Part shown: piece after piece, positions 1 through 8,906 of the stretch
Layout of the letters: the number at the start of each line of letters is the position of its first letter
Numbering within the stretch: position 1 is the first letter of the stretch
From: CADEDV01 sp964596345
Lineage (GTDB): Bacteria; Bacteroidota; Bacteroidia; Chitinophagales; Chitinophagaceae
Length of the DNA stretch: 64,000 bases
Assembly (NCBI GenBank): GCA_964596345.1
Contig: CAZQSZ010000003.1
Coordinates: forward strand, 434,001-498,000
Reading direction: 5' to 3'
Made by a program: the position numbers and the translations under genes
Notes under the pieces: model-generated
Told to the model about the DNA's origin: nothing
Databases searched by the model: none
The model's input: only the letters and a program-made list of their open reading frames with translations

Positions 1-411
1 CTAGAAGTTTACCGGTGAATAATCATCATGCCGGCCATTGTAATTGATAAATATCTCTTCACCGGCTTTGATGGCCGTCACTGCTTTAATGCCGATGGTC
101 AGTTTATCCAGGTTGATGCTATACATGGCATTTGAAGGGGCCCGGTGATTATAGATTGAACTGCATCCCAGCCCTATCACAACTTTGATATTTTCATCCT
201 TTACCAGGAAATAGTAATGATAAAGGGCAGTGTTTTTTAGCAACTCATCTTCATTACTACTGATGGGGATCAGCGGGGCCGTTTCAATATGTTCTCCCGC
301 TGTAATATGCTTATGTGAAAATACACCCCGGCCATGGACTGCACTTGCCGCAACATACAAATGACCAGGTTGTTTTATAACCGGCTTTTTAAAGAAATTG
401 CTGAATTTCAT
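1..411 (-). CDS. SET domain-containing protein (putative lysine methyltransferase)
   Basis: Small single-domain protein of about 136 residues. The sequence shows the SET signature: an N-terminal strand with 'GRGVFS' followed by 'ITAGEHIE', a central 'YNHRAPSNA' (equivalent to the NHxxxPN S-adenosylmethionine-binding motif), and 'AIKAGEEIFINY' near the end, the usual ELTYDY-like strand carrying the active-site Tyr. Family knowledge: such stand-alone SET proteins transfer methyl groups from SAM to protein lysines, but bacterial substrates are rarely known. I place the start at the second Met (MKFSNFF), because the twelve residues before it lie in the short divergent gap to the next gene and look non-coding. 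A start at 447 cannot be excluded. There is no signal peptide, so it should be cytosolic. The stop is the first codon of the window, so the gene is complete. Confidence 0.8.
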   Translation of the reverse strand: MKFSNFFKKPVIKQPGHLYVAASAVHGRGVFSHKHITAGEHIETAPLIPISSNEDELLKNTALYHYYFLVKDENIKVVIGLGCSSIYNHRAPSNAMYSINLDKLTIGIKAVTAIKAGEEIFINYNGRHDDYSPVNF

Positions 412-483
412 AATCCGAAAATATCCCCCTAAAGTGGGATAGGGCATTTTGGGGGTTCGCCGTAAATTTAGGAACTAAAATAA

Positions 484-834
484 ATGAAAATGAAAAAACT
501 GTTAGCCACACTTTCGTCATTGCTGCTTATTATGGGCCTGAAAGCACAAACTACAGTTACTGTCAAAAAAGAAACAACACCGCAGGTGAAACCGGTAACC
601 GGTCAGGTTCCTGTTGTGAAACCCGGGGTGACCATGAAAGAGAGCAATGCTACAATCAAAACCGGTAAGCTTGTTACCGATTCATTAAAGGCCGGTATCA
701 AGCAAACTGCCATTAAACATGAAGGCATCAAGCAGACCACTATCAAACAATCCGTGCCGGTTAAACAACCAGCTACACAGATCAAGTTTGACAACCAGGT
801 GAAGCCACATAAGGATGCGCCTATCAAAAAGTAA
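484..834 (+). CDS. Small exported Lys/Ile/Thr-rich repeat protein
   Basis: Unrecognised protein of 116 residues. Residues 1-22 are a clear Sec signal peptide (MKMKK start, Leu/Ile-rich core, 'LKAQ' cleavage end, the typical Bacteroidota AQ junction). The mature part is strongly basic and low-complexity, with repeated Ile-Lys-Gln/His units such as 'GIKQTAIKH' and 'GIKQTTIKQ' between residues 75 and 95 and 'VKP/VKQP' units. No catalytic motif is visible. It diverges from the SET gene with a 72-base gap holding presumed promoters for both. It may be a periplasmic or surface-adhering structural peptide, but that is only a guess. Confidence 0.65.
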   Translation: MKMKKLLATLSSLLLIMGLKAQTTVTVKKETTPQVKPVTGQVPVVKPGVTMKESNATIKTGKLVTDSLKAGIKQTAIKHEGIKQTTIKQSVPVKQPATQIKFDNQVKPHKDAPIKK

Positions 835-1083
835 TAAACCGGCAGTTTTTATAGAGAAATAAGTACAAGCCCAGGGACTATGTTCTATAGCTTCCTGCTC
901 TTATCTTTTAAAATAAAACCCTCACTGTCCGTTTTTAAACGTATCTTCGTGTCTCTGTATGTTATTCCTGCACTTAGTTTGACATGTTCTCCATTTCAGA
1001 TATCGTGACGGCTTAATGTAAGGCAGGTAAAGTATCATCTTATTTTGATAGCCTTACCACATTTTTTATCAAATTTTATTCAA

Positions 1084-2343
1084 TTGTCATTTAACAATTT
1101 ATCGCTCATTGAGCCGGTAGTAAAGGCTCTGAGCAACGAAGGCTATACAATGCCTACACCCATTCAGCAAAAATCTATTCCTGTTATTTTGCAACATAAA
1201 GACCTGTTAGGTTGTGCCCAGACGGGCACCGGGAAGACAGCCGCTTTTGCTATCCCCATTTTGCAATTAATGCACCAGGAACAGCAGGGTAACAGCAATA
1301 ATCGCCGCAACATTAAAGCATTGGTCTTAACGCCAACAAGAGAGCTGGCTATCCAGATTGAAGAAAGTTTCAGGGCTTATGGTAAGTACCTTGATCTCCG
1401 GCACCTGGTGATCTTTGGTGGTGTGTCGCAACATAACCAGGTGAATACTTTACGCCGCGGCGTTGATATTTTAATAGCAACACCGGGCCGTTTACTTGAC
1501 CTGATGAACCAGAACCTTCTTTCACTCCGGGATATCAAATTCTTTGTACTGGATGAAGCCGACCGGATGCTGGATATGGGTTTTGTGCATGATGTAAAAA
1601 AGATCATAGCAAAATTGCCGGTACAGCGCCAGACATTATTCTTTTCAGCCACGATGCCTCCGGAGATACGGCAACTGGCAAACGTATTATTAAAAAACCC
1701 GGTAAAAGTGGAAGTGGCGCCTGTGTCATCCACCGCGGATACGATACAGCAGGAGTTATATTACACAAATAAAGAGCATAAACGTTCTTTACTGATTCAC
1801 CTGCTGCAGGATGCTACGATAAAGAATGCATTGGTTTTTGCAAGGACAAAGCATGGTGCCGATAAAATAGCCAAAGATCTGAACCGTTCAGGAATTAATG
1901 CAGATGCCATACATGGTAATAAGTCACAAAATGCAAGGCAGAATGCATTGCAGAATTTCAAAGCGAAGACCACACGGATTCTTGTAGCTACTGATATTGC
2001 TGCCCGGGGAATAGATATTGATGAATTGACGCATGTGATCAATTACGAACTACCGAATGTACCCGAGACCTATGTGCATCGTATCGGCAGAACAGGAAGG
2101 GCCGGAGCCAGCGGGATTGCTATTTCCTTTTGTGACCATGAAGAAAGAGCTTACCTGAAAGATATTCAGAAACTGATCGCTAAACAGATACCGGTTGTAC
2201 AAGATCATCCTTTTTCGATGACAACGGTGCTGGCAACTGAAGGGGTGAGACCGACATTTCAAAAACCAGTACGGCAGGGGCAACAACAGCGGAGTGGTCA
2301 AAAAAGACAATTTGGAAGATCTTTTTCAAGGAGAACAGCCTGA
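1084..2343 (+). CDS. rhlE: DEAD-box ATP-dependent RNA helicase, RhlE type
   Basis: RNA helicase that remodels RNA duplexes in ribosome assembly, RNA decay and cold adaptation. Counting from the TTG start, the motifs are in order: Q-motif 'PTPIQ' (about 24-28), Walker A 'AQTGTGKT' (45-52), 'PTRELA' (84-89), 'TPGR', DEAD box (157-160), 'SAT' (188-190), and 'HRIGRTGR' (332-339). The C-terminal tail is basic and Gln/Arg-rich, a typical RNA-binding extension. I chose TTG at 1084 because it gives the conserved N-terminus 'SFNNLSLIEPVVKAL'; a TTG at 1045 would add 13 atypical residues. No ATG is available upstream of the conserved part. The gene is followed by a strong hairpin. Confidence 0.93.
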   Translation: MSFNNLSLIEPVVKALSNEGYTMPTPIQQKSIPVILQHKDLLGCAQTGTGKTAAFAIPILQLMHQEQQGNSNNRRNIKALVLTPTRELAIQIEESFRAYGKYLDLRHLVIFGGVSQHNQVNTLRRGVDILIATPGRLLDLMNQNLLSLRDIKFFVLDEADRMLDMGFVHDVKKIIAKLPVQRQTLFFSATMPPEIRQLANVLLKNPVKVEVAPVSSTADTIQQELYYTNKEHKRSLLIHLLQDATIKNALVFARTKHGADKIAKDLNRSGINADAIHGNKSQNARQNALQNFKAKTTRILVATDIAARGIDIDELTHVINYELPNVPETYVHRIGRTGRAGASGIAISFCDHEERAYLKDIQKLIAKQIPVVQDHPFSMTTVLATEGVRPTFQKPVRQGQQQRSGQKRQFGRSFSRRTA

Positions 2344-2350
2344 TGATTTA

Positions 2351-2382
2351 TTTAACTGTAGCCAGTAATGGCTACAGTTAAA
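2351..2382 (+). terminator. Hairpin after the DEAD-box helicase gene
   Basis: A perfect 13-bp inverted repeat (TTTAACTGTAGCC / GGCTACAGTTAAA) with a six-base loop begins 8 bases after the helicase stop. There is no long T tract directly after it, so it may act as an mRNA 3' stabiliser or a weak intrinsic terminator. Confidence 0.55.
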
Positions 2383-2445
2383 CTCGTTTCAGTTTTTTGC
2401 GGAGAAGACAATCTTGTATAAGCGGCTGCTATACTTTTCTCATTC

Positions 2446-2859
2446 TCACTCAGCTGTATCATCTATTGTATCTACAGAATGAACCACACCATTAAAACCC
2501 TGCCTGTCGCGGGATAATATTTTGGCGCCATTGATACGGACTTCGCCATCTTTTACGGATACCATTAGTTCTGTGCCATGAATTGTCTTTAGTTTTTGAC
2601 CGTTAATAAAGTCTTTCACTAATTTTTTTTCAGGCAAAATAAAACAGGATAACAGATCAGAAAGCCTGATTTTATTAACCGGCTTGAGTAATTCTTCGTA
2701 TGAGGTCTTTTTCAATTTTCCAAAAGCGAGGTTGACAGGAGCCAGGATTGTAAAAGGGCCTTTGCCATTTAATGTTTCTGCCAGGTCTGTAATTTTTACC
2801 CCTTTCATAAAACTGCTGAGGTTCTTATCTGTATCTGCGATCTGCATGATCATTGCCAT
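2446..2859 (-). CDS. Fasciclin (FAS1) domain protein
   Basis: A 137-residue protein that is essentially one FAS1 domain. It shows 'FMKGVKITDLAETLNGKGPFTILAPVN' in pieces matching the family's first half (H1 box with 'FTILAPVNLAF') and 'INGAKILSRD' followed by 'GVVHSVDTI' matching the second half (H2 box). FAS1 domains are adhesion or ligand-binding folds. Here no signal peptide is visible at the Met used, so either the protein is cytosolic or the true start is elsewhere; the 5' flank offers no secretion signal. It is on the opposite strand to, and converges with, the helicase gene. Confidence 0.8.
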   Translation of the reverse strand: MAMIMQIADTDKNLSSFMKGVKITDLAETLNGKGPFTILAPVNLAFGKLKKTSYEELLKPVNKIRLSDLLSCFILPEKKLVKDFINGQKLKTIHGTELMVSVKDGEVRINGAKILSRDRQGFNGVVHSVDTIDDTAE

Positions 2860-2904
2860 AATAGAATTGATTTAAATACAAAAATAATTCCCGGGTAAGC
2901 GGGA

Positions 2905-2935
2905 ATAAAAAAAGAGCCTGCCAGGGCTCTTTTCA
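2905..2935 (-). terminator. Intrinsic terminator of the RRM protein gene
   Basis: A nine-base stem (AAAAGAGCC / GGCTCTTTT) with a six-base loop ends, on the minus strand, in a run of seven T residues. It lies directly after the stop of the RRM gene and before the start of the FAS1 gene, so the two minus-strand genes are probably separate transcripts. Confidence 0.8.
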
Positions 2936-2945
2936 AAATGCGTTC

Positions 2946-3221
2946 TTAGTATCTCCTGTTGTTGTTATCGGGTCGGCTTGTTTTCTCTCTTGCTACAGAA
3001 ACAGACATTGCTCTTCCTTCAACCTCTTTGCTGTTAAGGCCTTTGATTGCTTTATTAGCTTCTTCATCAGAGTCCATTTCCACAAATCCAAAACCACGGC
3101 TGCGTCCTGTTTCCCTGTCTGTGATCACTTTAGCAGAAGAAACAGCACCAAATTGTTCGAATAATTTTCTTAAGTCATCATCCATCGTATGAAAACTTAA
3201 ATTAGATACATACAAATTCAT
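2946..3221 (-). CDS. RNA-binding protein with one RRM domain
   Basis: A 91-residue single RRM protein. RNP2 is 'LYVSNL' at residues 3-8 and RNP1 is 'RGFGFVEM' at 42-49, both with the aromatic residues that stack on RNA bases. The C-terminus 'REKTSRPDNNNRRY' is the short basic tail common in bacterial RRM proteins of cyanobacteria and Bacteroidota. The start at the Met of 'MNLYVSNL' fits the family, which begins directly with the first strand; a start 18 codons upstream would add an unrelated stretch. It probably acts as an RNA chaperone in cold or stress adaptation (family inference). Its proximity to a DEAD-box helicase and a desaturase gene fits a cold-response neighbourhood, but no common promoter is seen. 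Confidence 0.9.
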   Translation of the reverse strand: MNLYVSNLSFHTMDDDLRKLFEQFGAVSSAKVITDRETGRSRGFGFVEMDSDEEANKAIKGLNSKEVEGRAMSVSVAREKTSRPDNNNRRY

Positions 3222-3517
3222 AAAACATAATTTAGATAAAACAATACAATACCTGTGATGAAAGACTGGCAGCAAGAAGCAAAGAGGAGATTAACTAATA
3301 CTGGACGGAAGAGTAAAAATTGATTCTGATCTGAACTGACTGTTGGGAGTACTTTTTTATCACCCGGTGAAGATACACTATTAAATTGGCAGGGCTTTTT
3401 TTATTTTCCTATTAAATACCAGTAAAATACTGGCAAATGGGGTTATTTAGAGGAGAATGCCATTTAATAAGACTATCTTGTAAAGGTCAGTCTATTCAAC
3501 AATAGTGATGTTATATA

Positions 3518-4276
3518 ATGTTATTTATTCTGCTCTTTTTAGCTGCCCACTGGTATCTTTCTCTTTTTATGCAAACCTTTTTGCAACATCGCTATGCCGC
3601 ACACGGGGCCTTCAGCATGAGTAAGGGCTGGGAACGGTTCTTTTACCTTATGGCATATATCACACAAGGTTCTGCCTATGTCAGCCCCAGGGCTTATGCT
3701 ATTATGCACCGCATGCACCATGCATATACTGATACGTCCAAAGACCCGCATTCCCCCATGTTTGATGATAACATGTTCAAACTGATGTGGCATGCCCGGC
3801 AGGTTTCCTCCCGGATTTATAAAGGGAAGTTTGAAGTGGAACAACGATTTACAAAAAATCTGCCTGACTGGCCTTTACTGGATAAGATCGCTAATTCTGT
3901 ATGGTCAAGATTGGGTTGGATCGCAGTTTATGTGATGATTTATATCCAGTTTGCCCCATCAGCGTGGTGGTTTTTATTATTGCCCGTTCACATATTAACT
4001 GTTCCGCTGCATGGCACCATCATTAACTGGTTTGCCCATAAATATGGTTCAAGAAACTTCGAGGTTAAAAATACATCCACCAATTTATTTAAAGTAGATC
4101 TGCTGATGATGGGCGAAGCGTATCATAACAATCACCATAAAAACCCTTCGGCTGTCAACTTTGGCTACCGGTGGTATGAAATAGACCCGACCTATGGGAT
4201 GATCCGATTGCTAAGCCGGTTAAAGGTCATCCGGATTCATAAATTACAGGCAGCACCTGTTGTTGCAGTTTCATAA
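3518..4276 (+). CDS. Fatty acid desaturase (acyl-CoA/acyl-lipid type)
   Basis: Membrane di-iron desaturase of 252 residues that introduces a cis double bond into fatty acyl chains and so adjusts membrane fluidity. The three histidine boxes of the family are all present: 'HRYAAH' (24-29), 'HRMHH' (64-68) and 'HNNHH' (203-207), plus an additional 'HGTIINWFAH' pair (165-174). Hydrophobic segments at about 1-20, 40-55, 132-145 and 150-165 match the usual transmembrane layout. It is shorter than the stearoyl-CoA desaturases but normal for the short bacterial members. The electron donor is not encoded nearby. The ATG lies in a short 'ATATAATG' context with no obvious Shine-Dalgarno sequence, normal for this phylum. 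Confidence 0.92.
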   Translation: MLFILLFLAAHWYLSLFMQTFLQHRYAAHGAFSMSKGWERFFYLMAYITQGSAYVSPRAYAIMHRMHHAYTDTSKDPHSPMFDDNMFKLMWHARQVSSRIYKGKFEVEQRFTKNLPDWPLLDKIANSVWSRLGWIAVYVMIYIQFAPSAWWFLLLPVHILTVPLHGTIINWFAHKYGSRNFEVKNTSTNLFKVDLLMMGEAYHNNHHKNPSAVNFGYRWYEIDPTYGMIRLLSRLKVIRIHKLQAAPVVAVS

Positions 4277-4391
4277 ACAATTACGACTCTTTTATTTATT
4301 GTTATGTTTTTCATAAACAATCGTTTCCTTCTGTCATAAAGCAGCTGTCTTTTTGGCTATAATTATTACCTTTAGCTACTTAACACTGCCT

Positions 4392-7300
4392 ATGATGATT
4401 AATTGTAACAAAAGGAGAGATGCCGTCCTTACCTGTATAACTTTACCTGTTATTTTTCTTCTTGTTTCATTTAGTTTACCTGCACAGCAGCAAGCCCGTT
4501 TAGCGGCAAATAATTCAGTTAATAATAAAGTACAATCCCTTGCTGGCAATGATAAAGATCTCTTTGGTATAAACGGACGCTACATTCAGAATAAAGGACA
4601 ATACGGTGATACACTGGTCAATTATACAGCAATGGGTAAAATTCTGTATGGTTATGAAGGTTTAAGGATGCCTGTATTGTTTACAGCCAAAGGAATTATT
4701 CATTTACAAAGGAAACAGGAAATCCTTACGTATGAAGAAAAGGAAAGAATGGAAGAACGGGGAATGAGCAAGGAGCAGATACGTAAAAGCAACCCGGCGA
4801 TAGATCGTGTTATAACAGTGGAGTGGGTCAATGCAAACCCGGCTGTTGAAATCATACCGGAGGATGCCGCCGAAGGCTATCATGTCTATGGGCTGCAATT
4901 ACAAAAGACCCCGGCATATGAAAAACTTACTTATAAAGAAATATACCCGGGTATTGATGCTGTTTATTCGTTTATCAAAGGAGAAAAGCCGGGATATGAA
5001 TTTAGCCTCATTGTAAGACCGGGTGCCGATATCACGAAAGTGAAAATGCGGTATGGCGGTGATGTAAAGTCTATCCGGCAGGATAAGAATGGACAGCTCA
5101 TTATCAGTTCAGATATTGAGGGGATCATTCAGTCAGCTCCGCTTTGCTTTTATCCTGAAAATGGAAATAACAGCGAAAAGATCAGGACCGGTTATGCGAT
5201 CAGCAGCAAGAAACTGGTTAGTTTTAAGTTACCGGCGGATTATAACAAGGAAAAAACACTTGTGATTGATCCTTTTGTTACCGCTACTACAACGCTGACT
5301 GGTACAAATAATGGTATCGCAAAAGATATAGACTTCGATTATGCCGGTAATATTTTTGTATCGGGTGGAGGAGATAATGGCGCACAGAAGCTGGCTAAAT
5401 TTTCTCCGACTGGTACATTATTGTGGACTTTTTCCGGAACACTAGGAACCCCTTCCTGGAATTTCGGCAGTTCGTATGGTGGCTGGATGGTGGACAAAGT
5501 CGGAGGTGGCGTTTATATCGGGCAGGGATTGATGAGCAGTGGGTTTGCCGTTGTGAGATTAAACGCCGCAGGCCTGTATGATAATTATATAACAATCCCC
5601 AATGTCAATTTCAGTGAAAACTGGAAAATGACCTGGAGTTGTAATGGAGGAGCTCCTAAGTTATTGATTGCAGGTGGCGGAGGCTCCGCCAATAATGAAC
5701 TGGCACTGCTTTCCCCACCCGCCGTGGTTCCCGTCACTTCGAATCTGTCTGGTTTGACAGGCGGTCATAATGATATTTCAGATATTGTTATCGATCCGGT
5801 AACCAATGATATGTTTACCATTTATTCGACCCCTGCCGGATCACCTGGCAGGGATAATTTTATTTATAAGCATCCGCCTCCTTATACCTCCACTGTCATA
5901 TCCTGGCAGGTGCCGACTGGTTACTTTGCATTAAATGAACCCAGGAACAGGCCTTATCTGACGGGTCTCGATAATTCAAGCAATACACTGGCTGTAAACT
6001 CGTCCTATTTGTTTTATTGGGATGGTGTAAACCTGAAAGCGATTAATAAGGCAACCGGCGCTGCTGTCGGAGTGCAAATGAATTTCAGTTCCAATATGAT
6101 CCTCCAGCAGGGAGGTATTCATGCAGATGAGTGTAATAATGTGTTTATCGGGTTTACCAACGGGACTATCAAAGTATTAAAATTCAACGGGACTTTATTT
6201 GATGACGCAGCAGCAGCTGATATTACAATTACCGGGTTTCCTGCAAATGCTGTGTATGATCTTGCATATGATAACGCACATGAACTTTTATATGCAGGAG
6301 GTAATGGCTTTGTAGCATCGGTCGATGTTTCCGGCTATTGTCCTTCCCCCATTTATTCTTTATCAGTTGCGGATGATTGTCTTACATTATCTGCAACAGC
6401 CACTGTAAGCCCGGTTCCTCCTTCCGGAACAACGGTTACGTTTGTTTTATATAACGGGACCACTGAATTGGCCAGTAATACAAGTGGGGTGTTTACAGGT
6501 CTTTCCACGGGAATCAATTATACGGTAAGAGCATTTTTGAACAGGGATTGCGGGGGCACACAGACGTTTACAACTTTCATGTTTACCAATCTTCCAACTT
6601 TGATCACCCACAGTCCTCCTGCGGTCTGTTTACCGGATGGTACAGCGGATTTAACAACTGCTGCCATTACAGCCGGCTCTGCACCCGGACTTATTTTTAG
6701 TTACTGGATGGATGCAGCAGTAACTGTACCCATGACAACTCCAACAGCTGCTATCGCTGGTACCTATTATATTAAAGGAACACCGGCAACAGGCGGTTGC
6801 CCTGCTGCAAGGGCCGTTACAGTGCCTTCACTTCCGGTGCCGGTTGCCGATGCAGGTGCTGATATCGCTATATGTTTTGGCGACAATACACAATTGAGCG
6901 GATCAGGTGGCGTAACCTATTCATGGAGTCCATCCACTTTTTTAGATAACCCGACCATTGCTAATCCAAGAGTGATCAATCCCACATCGGGGACTCATGT
7001 ATATCACCTGACCATCACAGATCCGAATGGCTGCCGTTCACTCGCAGATGAACAGGTAGCAGTGATCGTTGCTGCCCCACCGCTGATCGGGATTGTAAGA
7101 GATACCGTGGTTGCCATTAATCAACCACTGCAATTCAATGCAACCGATGCCAATAACAGCGGTTTCATCAGCTATGTATGGACACCTTCCACAGGTCTTA
7201 ATGATCCGTTCATTCCAAACCCTATTGCTATTCTTGACCGGGATATCACTTACATCATCAAAGCAAAAACGATCAGCGATTGTGAAGGAGCTGCTGCGGT

Positions 7301-7598
7301 GAATGTGAAAGTGTACCAGGGCCCTGAAGTGTATGTGCCCACCGCCTTCACTCCGGGGGGAGATGGATTGAATGATATACTGAAAGTGACCTCTGTTGGG
7401 ATGAAAGAATTTCACTTCTTCAATATCTATAATCGTTGGGGAGAAAGGGTGTTTACCACCAGCGATCCCCGTAATGGCTGGGATGGTACTATCAAAGGAA
7501 TCCCACAGGCATCCAATACTTACGTATGGATGGTGGAGGCAGTAGATTATAAAGGCAATAAGGTATTCAGGAAAGGAACGGTGACATTGATCAGGTAA
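4392..7598 (+). CDS. Secreted protein with gliding-motility/T9SS type B C-terminal domain
   Basis: Very large secreted protein (about 1068 residues). After a signal peptide ending near 'LPAQQQ', an N-terminal domain of the type found in Bacteroidota surface proteins ('YIQNKGQYGD', then 'VEWVNANP' and 'YPGIDAVYSF') spans roughly residues 60-300. Then follow beta-propeller-like stretches with 'AGNIFVSGGGDNGAQKLAKFSPTG', and several PKD/Ig-like domains ('ADAGADIAICFGDNTQLSGSGG', 'YSWSPS'). The last 90 residues ('VPTAFTPGGDGLNDIL', 'FNIYNRWGERVF', 'GWDGTIKG') are the CHU_C/gliding motility-associated C-terminal domain, a type IX secretion signal that targets the protein to the cell surface. The ATG pair at 4392/4395 is preferred over an upstream TTG because it sits just before the basic n-region of the signal. 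The role could be adhesion or a surface scaffold; no enzymatic domain is seen. Confidence 0.9.
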   Translation: MMINCNKRRDAVLTCITLPVIFLLVSFSLPAQQQARLAANNSVNNKVQSLAGNDKDLFGINGRYIQNKGQYGDTLVNYTAMGKILYGYEGLRMPVLFTAKGIIHLQRKQEILTYEEKERMEERGMSKEQIRKSNPAIDRVITVEWVNANPAVEIIPEDAAEGYHVYGLQLQKTPAYEKLTYKEIYPGIDAVYSFIKGEKPGYEFSLIVRPGADITKVKMRYGGDVKSIRQDKNGQLIISSDIEGIIQSAPLCFYPENGNNSEKIRTGYAISSKKLVSFKLPADYNKEKTLVIDPFVTATTTLTGTNNGIAKDIDFDYAGNIFVSGGGDNGAQKLAKFSPTGTLLWTFSGTLGTPSWNFGSSYGGWMVDKVGGGVYIGQGLMSSGFAVVRLNAAGLYDNYITIPNVNFSENWKMTWSCNGGAPKLLIAGGGGSANNELALLSPPAVVPVTSNLSGLTGGHNDISDIVIDPVTNDMFTIYSTPAGSPGRDNFIYKHPPPYTSTVISWQVPTGYFALNEPRNRPYLTGLDNSSNTLAVNSSYLFYWDGVNLKAINKATGAAVGVQMNFSSNMILQQGGIHADECNNVFIGFTNGTIKVLKFNGTLFDDAAAADITITGFPANAVYDLAYDNAHELLYAGGNGFVASVDVSGYCPSPIYSLSVADDCLTLSATATVSPVPPSGTTVTFVLYNGTTELASNTSGVFTGLSTGINYTVRAFLNRDCGGTQTFTTFMFTNLPTLITHSPPAVCLPDGTADLTTAAITAGSAPGLIFSYWMDAAVTVPMTTPTAAIAGTYYIKGTPATGGCPAARAVTVPSLPVPVADAGADIAICFGDNTQLSGSGGVTYSWSPSTFLDNPTIANPRVINPTSGTHVYHLTITDPNGCRSLADEQVAVIVAAPPLIGIVRDTVVAINQPLQFNATDANNSGFISYVWTPSTGLNDPFIPNPIAILDRDITYIIKAKTISDCEGAAAVNVKVYQGPEVYVPTAFTPGGDGLNDILKVTSVGMKEFHFFNIYNRWGERVFTTSDPRNGWDGTIKGIPQASNTYVWMVEAVDYKGNKVFRKGTVTLIR

Positions 7599-7919
7599 TT
7601 AAAATGCATCAGGAACAAATTGACCGGGAACAAGGATAGGGGAACATAATTTCCCAAACAATAGTTATCGTGATTAATTTTGGGAACCTGTTACACTCAA
7701 AGCTGTTTGTAATAGTTATAACACAGTGATCATTTCCTGATTTTTCTGCTTCCCTCACCTGCTATACCACTGTACCCCAGGCCCTCTTTTTTGTGCTATT
7801 TATATTTTTTGTAAAGTGTAACCGATACCGGTTACACTTTACTTGTTATTGGGCATGGTCTGAAGTCTTTTGATAAAGGAGATTTGCTTTTTTATAAACA
7901 CTTTCAAAGACATACCTAC
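7599..7919. other. 321-base intergenic region with one strong hairpin
   Basis: Gap between the T9SS-type protein gene and the cytochrome c gene. It contains the inverted repeat described at 7811-7842 and an 'AAAGGAG' purine stretch at 7875-7881 that could be a ribosome site for a TTG at 7884. I see no gene or RNA that I can support. Confidence 0.5.
7811..7842. repeat. Perfect 14-bp inverted repeat (hairpin/operator candidate)
   Basis: GTAAAGTGTAACCG and its exact reverse complement CGGTTACACTTTAC are separated by only four bases. It is preceded by TTTTTT but followed by TTGTTATT, so it is not a textbook plus-strand terminator, and no minus-strand gene ends here. It lies 210 bases after the T9SS gene and 78 bases before the cytochrome ATG, so it could be a 3' end structure or a regulator-binding palindrome. 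Confidence 0.6.
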
Positions 7920-8879
7920 ATGCGGAAATTTTTTAAATGGGCAGGAATTGTCCTGCTTATGCTTATCACAATATTATCCATTACAATTGGAGCGAGACAG
8001 AACAGGAAATTCAGTGCACCTTATCCTGCAATCAGGTCAACAACAGATAGTGCCACTATTGCCAGGGGGCAATCCCTGGTGTTTGGACCTGCTCATTGCG
8101 CCAATTGTCATGCGCCAGTAGAAATGGAAGAGCAGGTAAACAATGGAGTCAAAGCATCGCTTTCAGGAGGACGGGTATTTGAAATTCCCATTGGGAAGAT
8201 TTATGCCAAAAATCTGACACCAGATAAAACGGGAATCGGTAATAAGACCGATGCAGAAATAGCCAGGGCTCTTCGCTATGGGGTCAGGCCTGATGGGAGG
8301 GCATTATTTGATTTTATGCCGTTTCATAATACCAGTGATGAAGATCTTACAGCGATCATCTCCTACCTGCGCAGCCAGCCGGCAGTAGAAAATAAAGTGC
8401 CGGAAAATAAATTGAACCTGCTGGGAAAAGTGGTGAATGCTTTTTTATTGAAACCAGCCGGACCAACCGGAGATGTTCCTGTAGCTATTAAACAGGATAC
8501 CACTGCTGTATATGGGCAATATCTTGCGAATAGCGTGGCCAATTGCAAGGGCTGTCACACTAACCGTGACCTGATGACGGGTGCTTTTACCGGCGAAGAC
8601 TTTGCCGGCGGATTTAAAATGGAAACAGTGACCGACTCGGGAACTTATTCTATAACCAGCCCTAACCTTACTCCCGATCCTGCCACCGGAAGAATTAAAG
8701 GCTGGACACAGGAGCAATTTATTTCCCGGTTCAGGAAAGGGATACTGATCAGGCAAAGCCATATGCCATGGGGACCCTTCAGCCGGATGAGCGACGATGA
8801 ACTGAAAGCTATTTTCAATTACCTGCAAACATTGAAGCCGGTACATAATGAAGTGAAATACGGGGTTATAAAGGAATAA
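7920..8879 (+). CDS. Membrane-anchored diheme cytochrome c
   Basis: A 319-residue electron carrier with an N-terminal hydrophobic anchor (residues 8-24) and two cytochrome c domains. The heme-attachment motifs are 'CANCH' (60-64) and 'CKGCH' (209-213). Candidate distal Met ligands are Met133 in 'FDFMPFH' and Met282 in 'HMPWGPF'. The layout resembles the cytochrome subunit of membrane dehydrogenases, with the 'AKNLTPDKTGIG' and 'SPNLTPDPATG' loops in the two domains, but no dehydrogenase partner is next to it. I use the ATG at 7920; an upstream TTG at 7884 has a purine-rich site only two bases away and would add 12 residues. It is probably periplasm-facing. The substrate pathway cannot be told from the sequence. 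Confidence 0.88.
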   Translation: MRKFFKWAGIVLLMLITILSITIGARQNRKFSAPYPAIRSTTDSATIARGQSLVFGPAHCANCHAPVEMEEQVNNGVKASLSGGRVFEIPIGKIYAKNLTPDKTGIGNKTDAEIARALRYGVRPDGRALFDFMPFHNTSDEDLTAIISYLRSQPAVENKVPENKLNLLGKVVNAFLLKPAGPTGDVPVAIKQDTTAVYGQYLANSVANCKGCHTNRDLMTGAFTGEDFAGGFKMETVTDSGTYSITSPNLTPDPATGRIKGWTQEQFISRFRKGILIRQSHMPWGPFSRMSDDELKAIFNYLQTLKPVHNEVKYGVIKE

Positions 8880-8906
8880 CCGGGGTCGTTGTTACTAATC
8901 ATTGTA

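Noticed and set aside
3419..3433. CCAGTAAAATACTGG inverted repeat upstream of the desaturase gene
   Set aside because: Only five-base arms; too short to claim as an operator without other copies.
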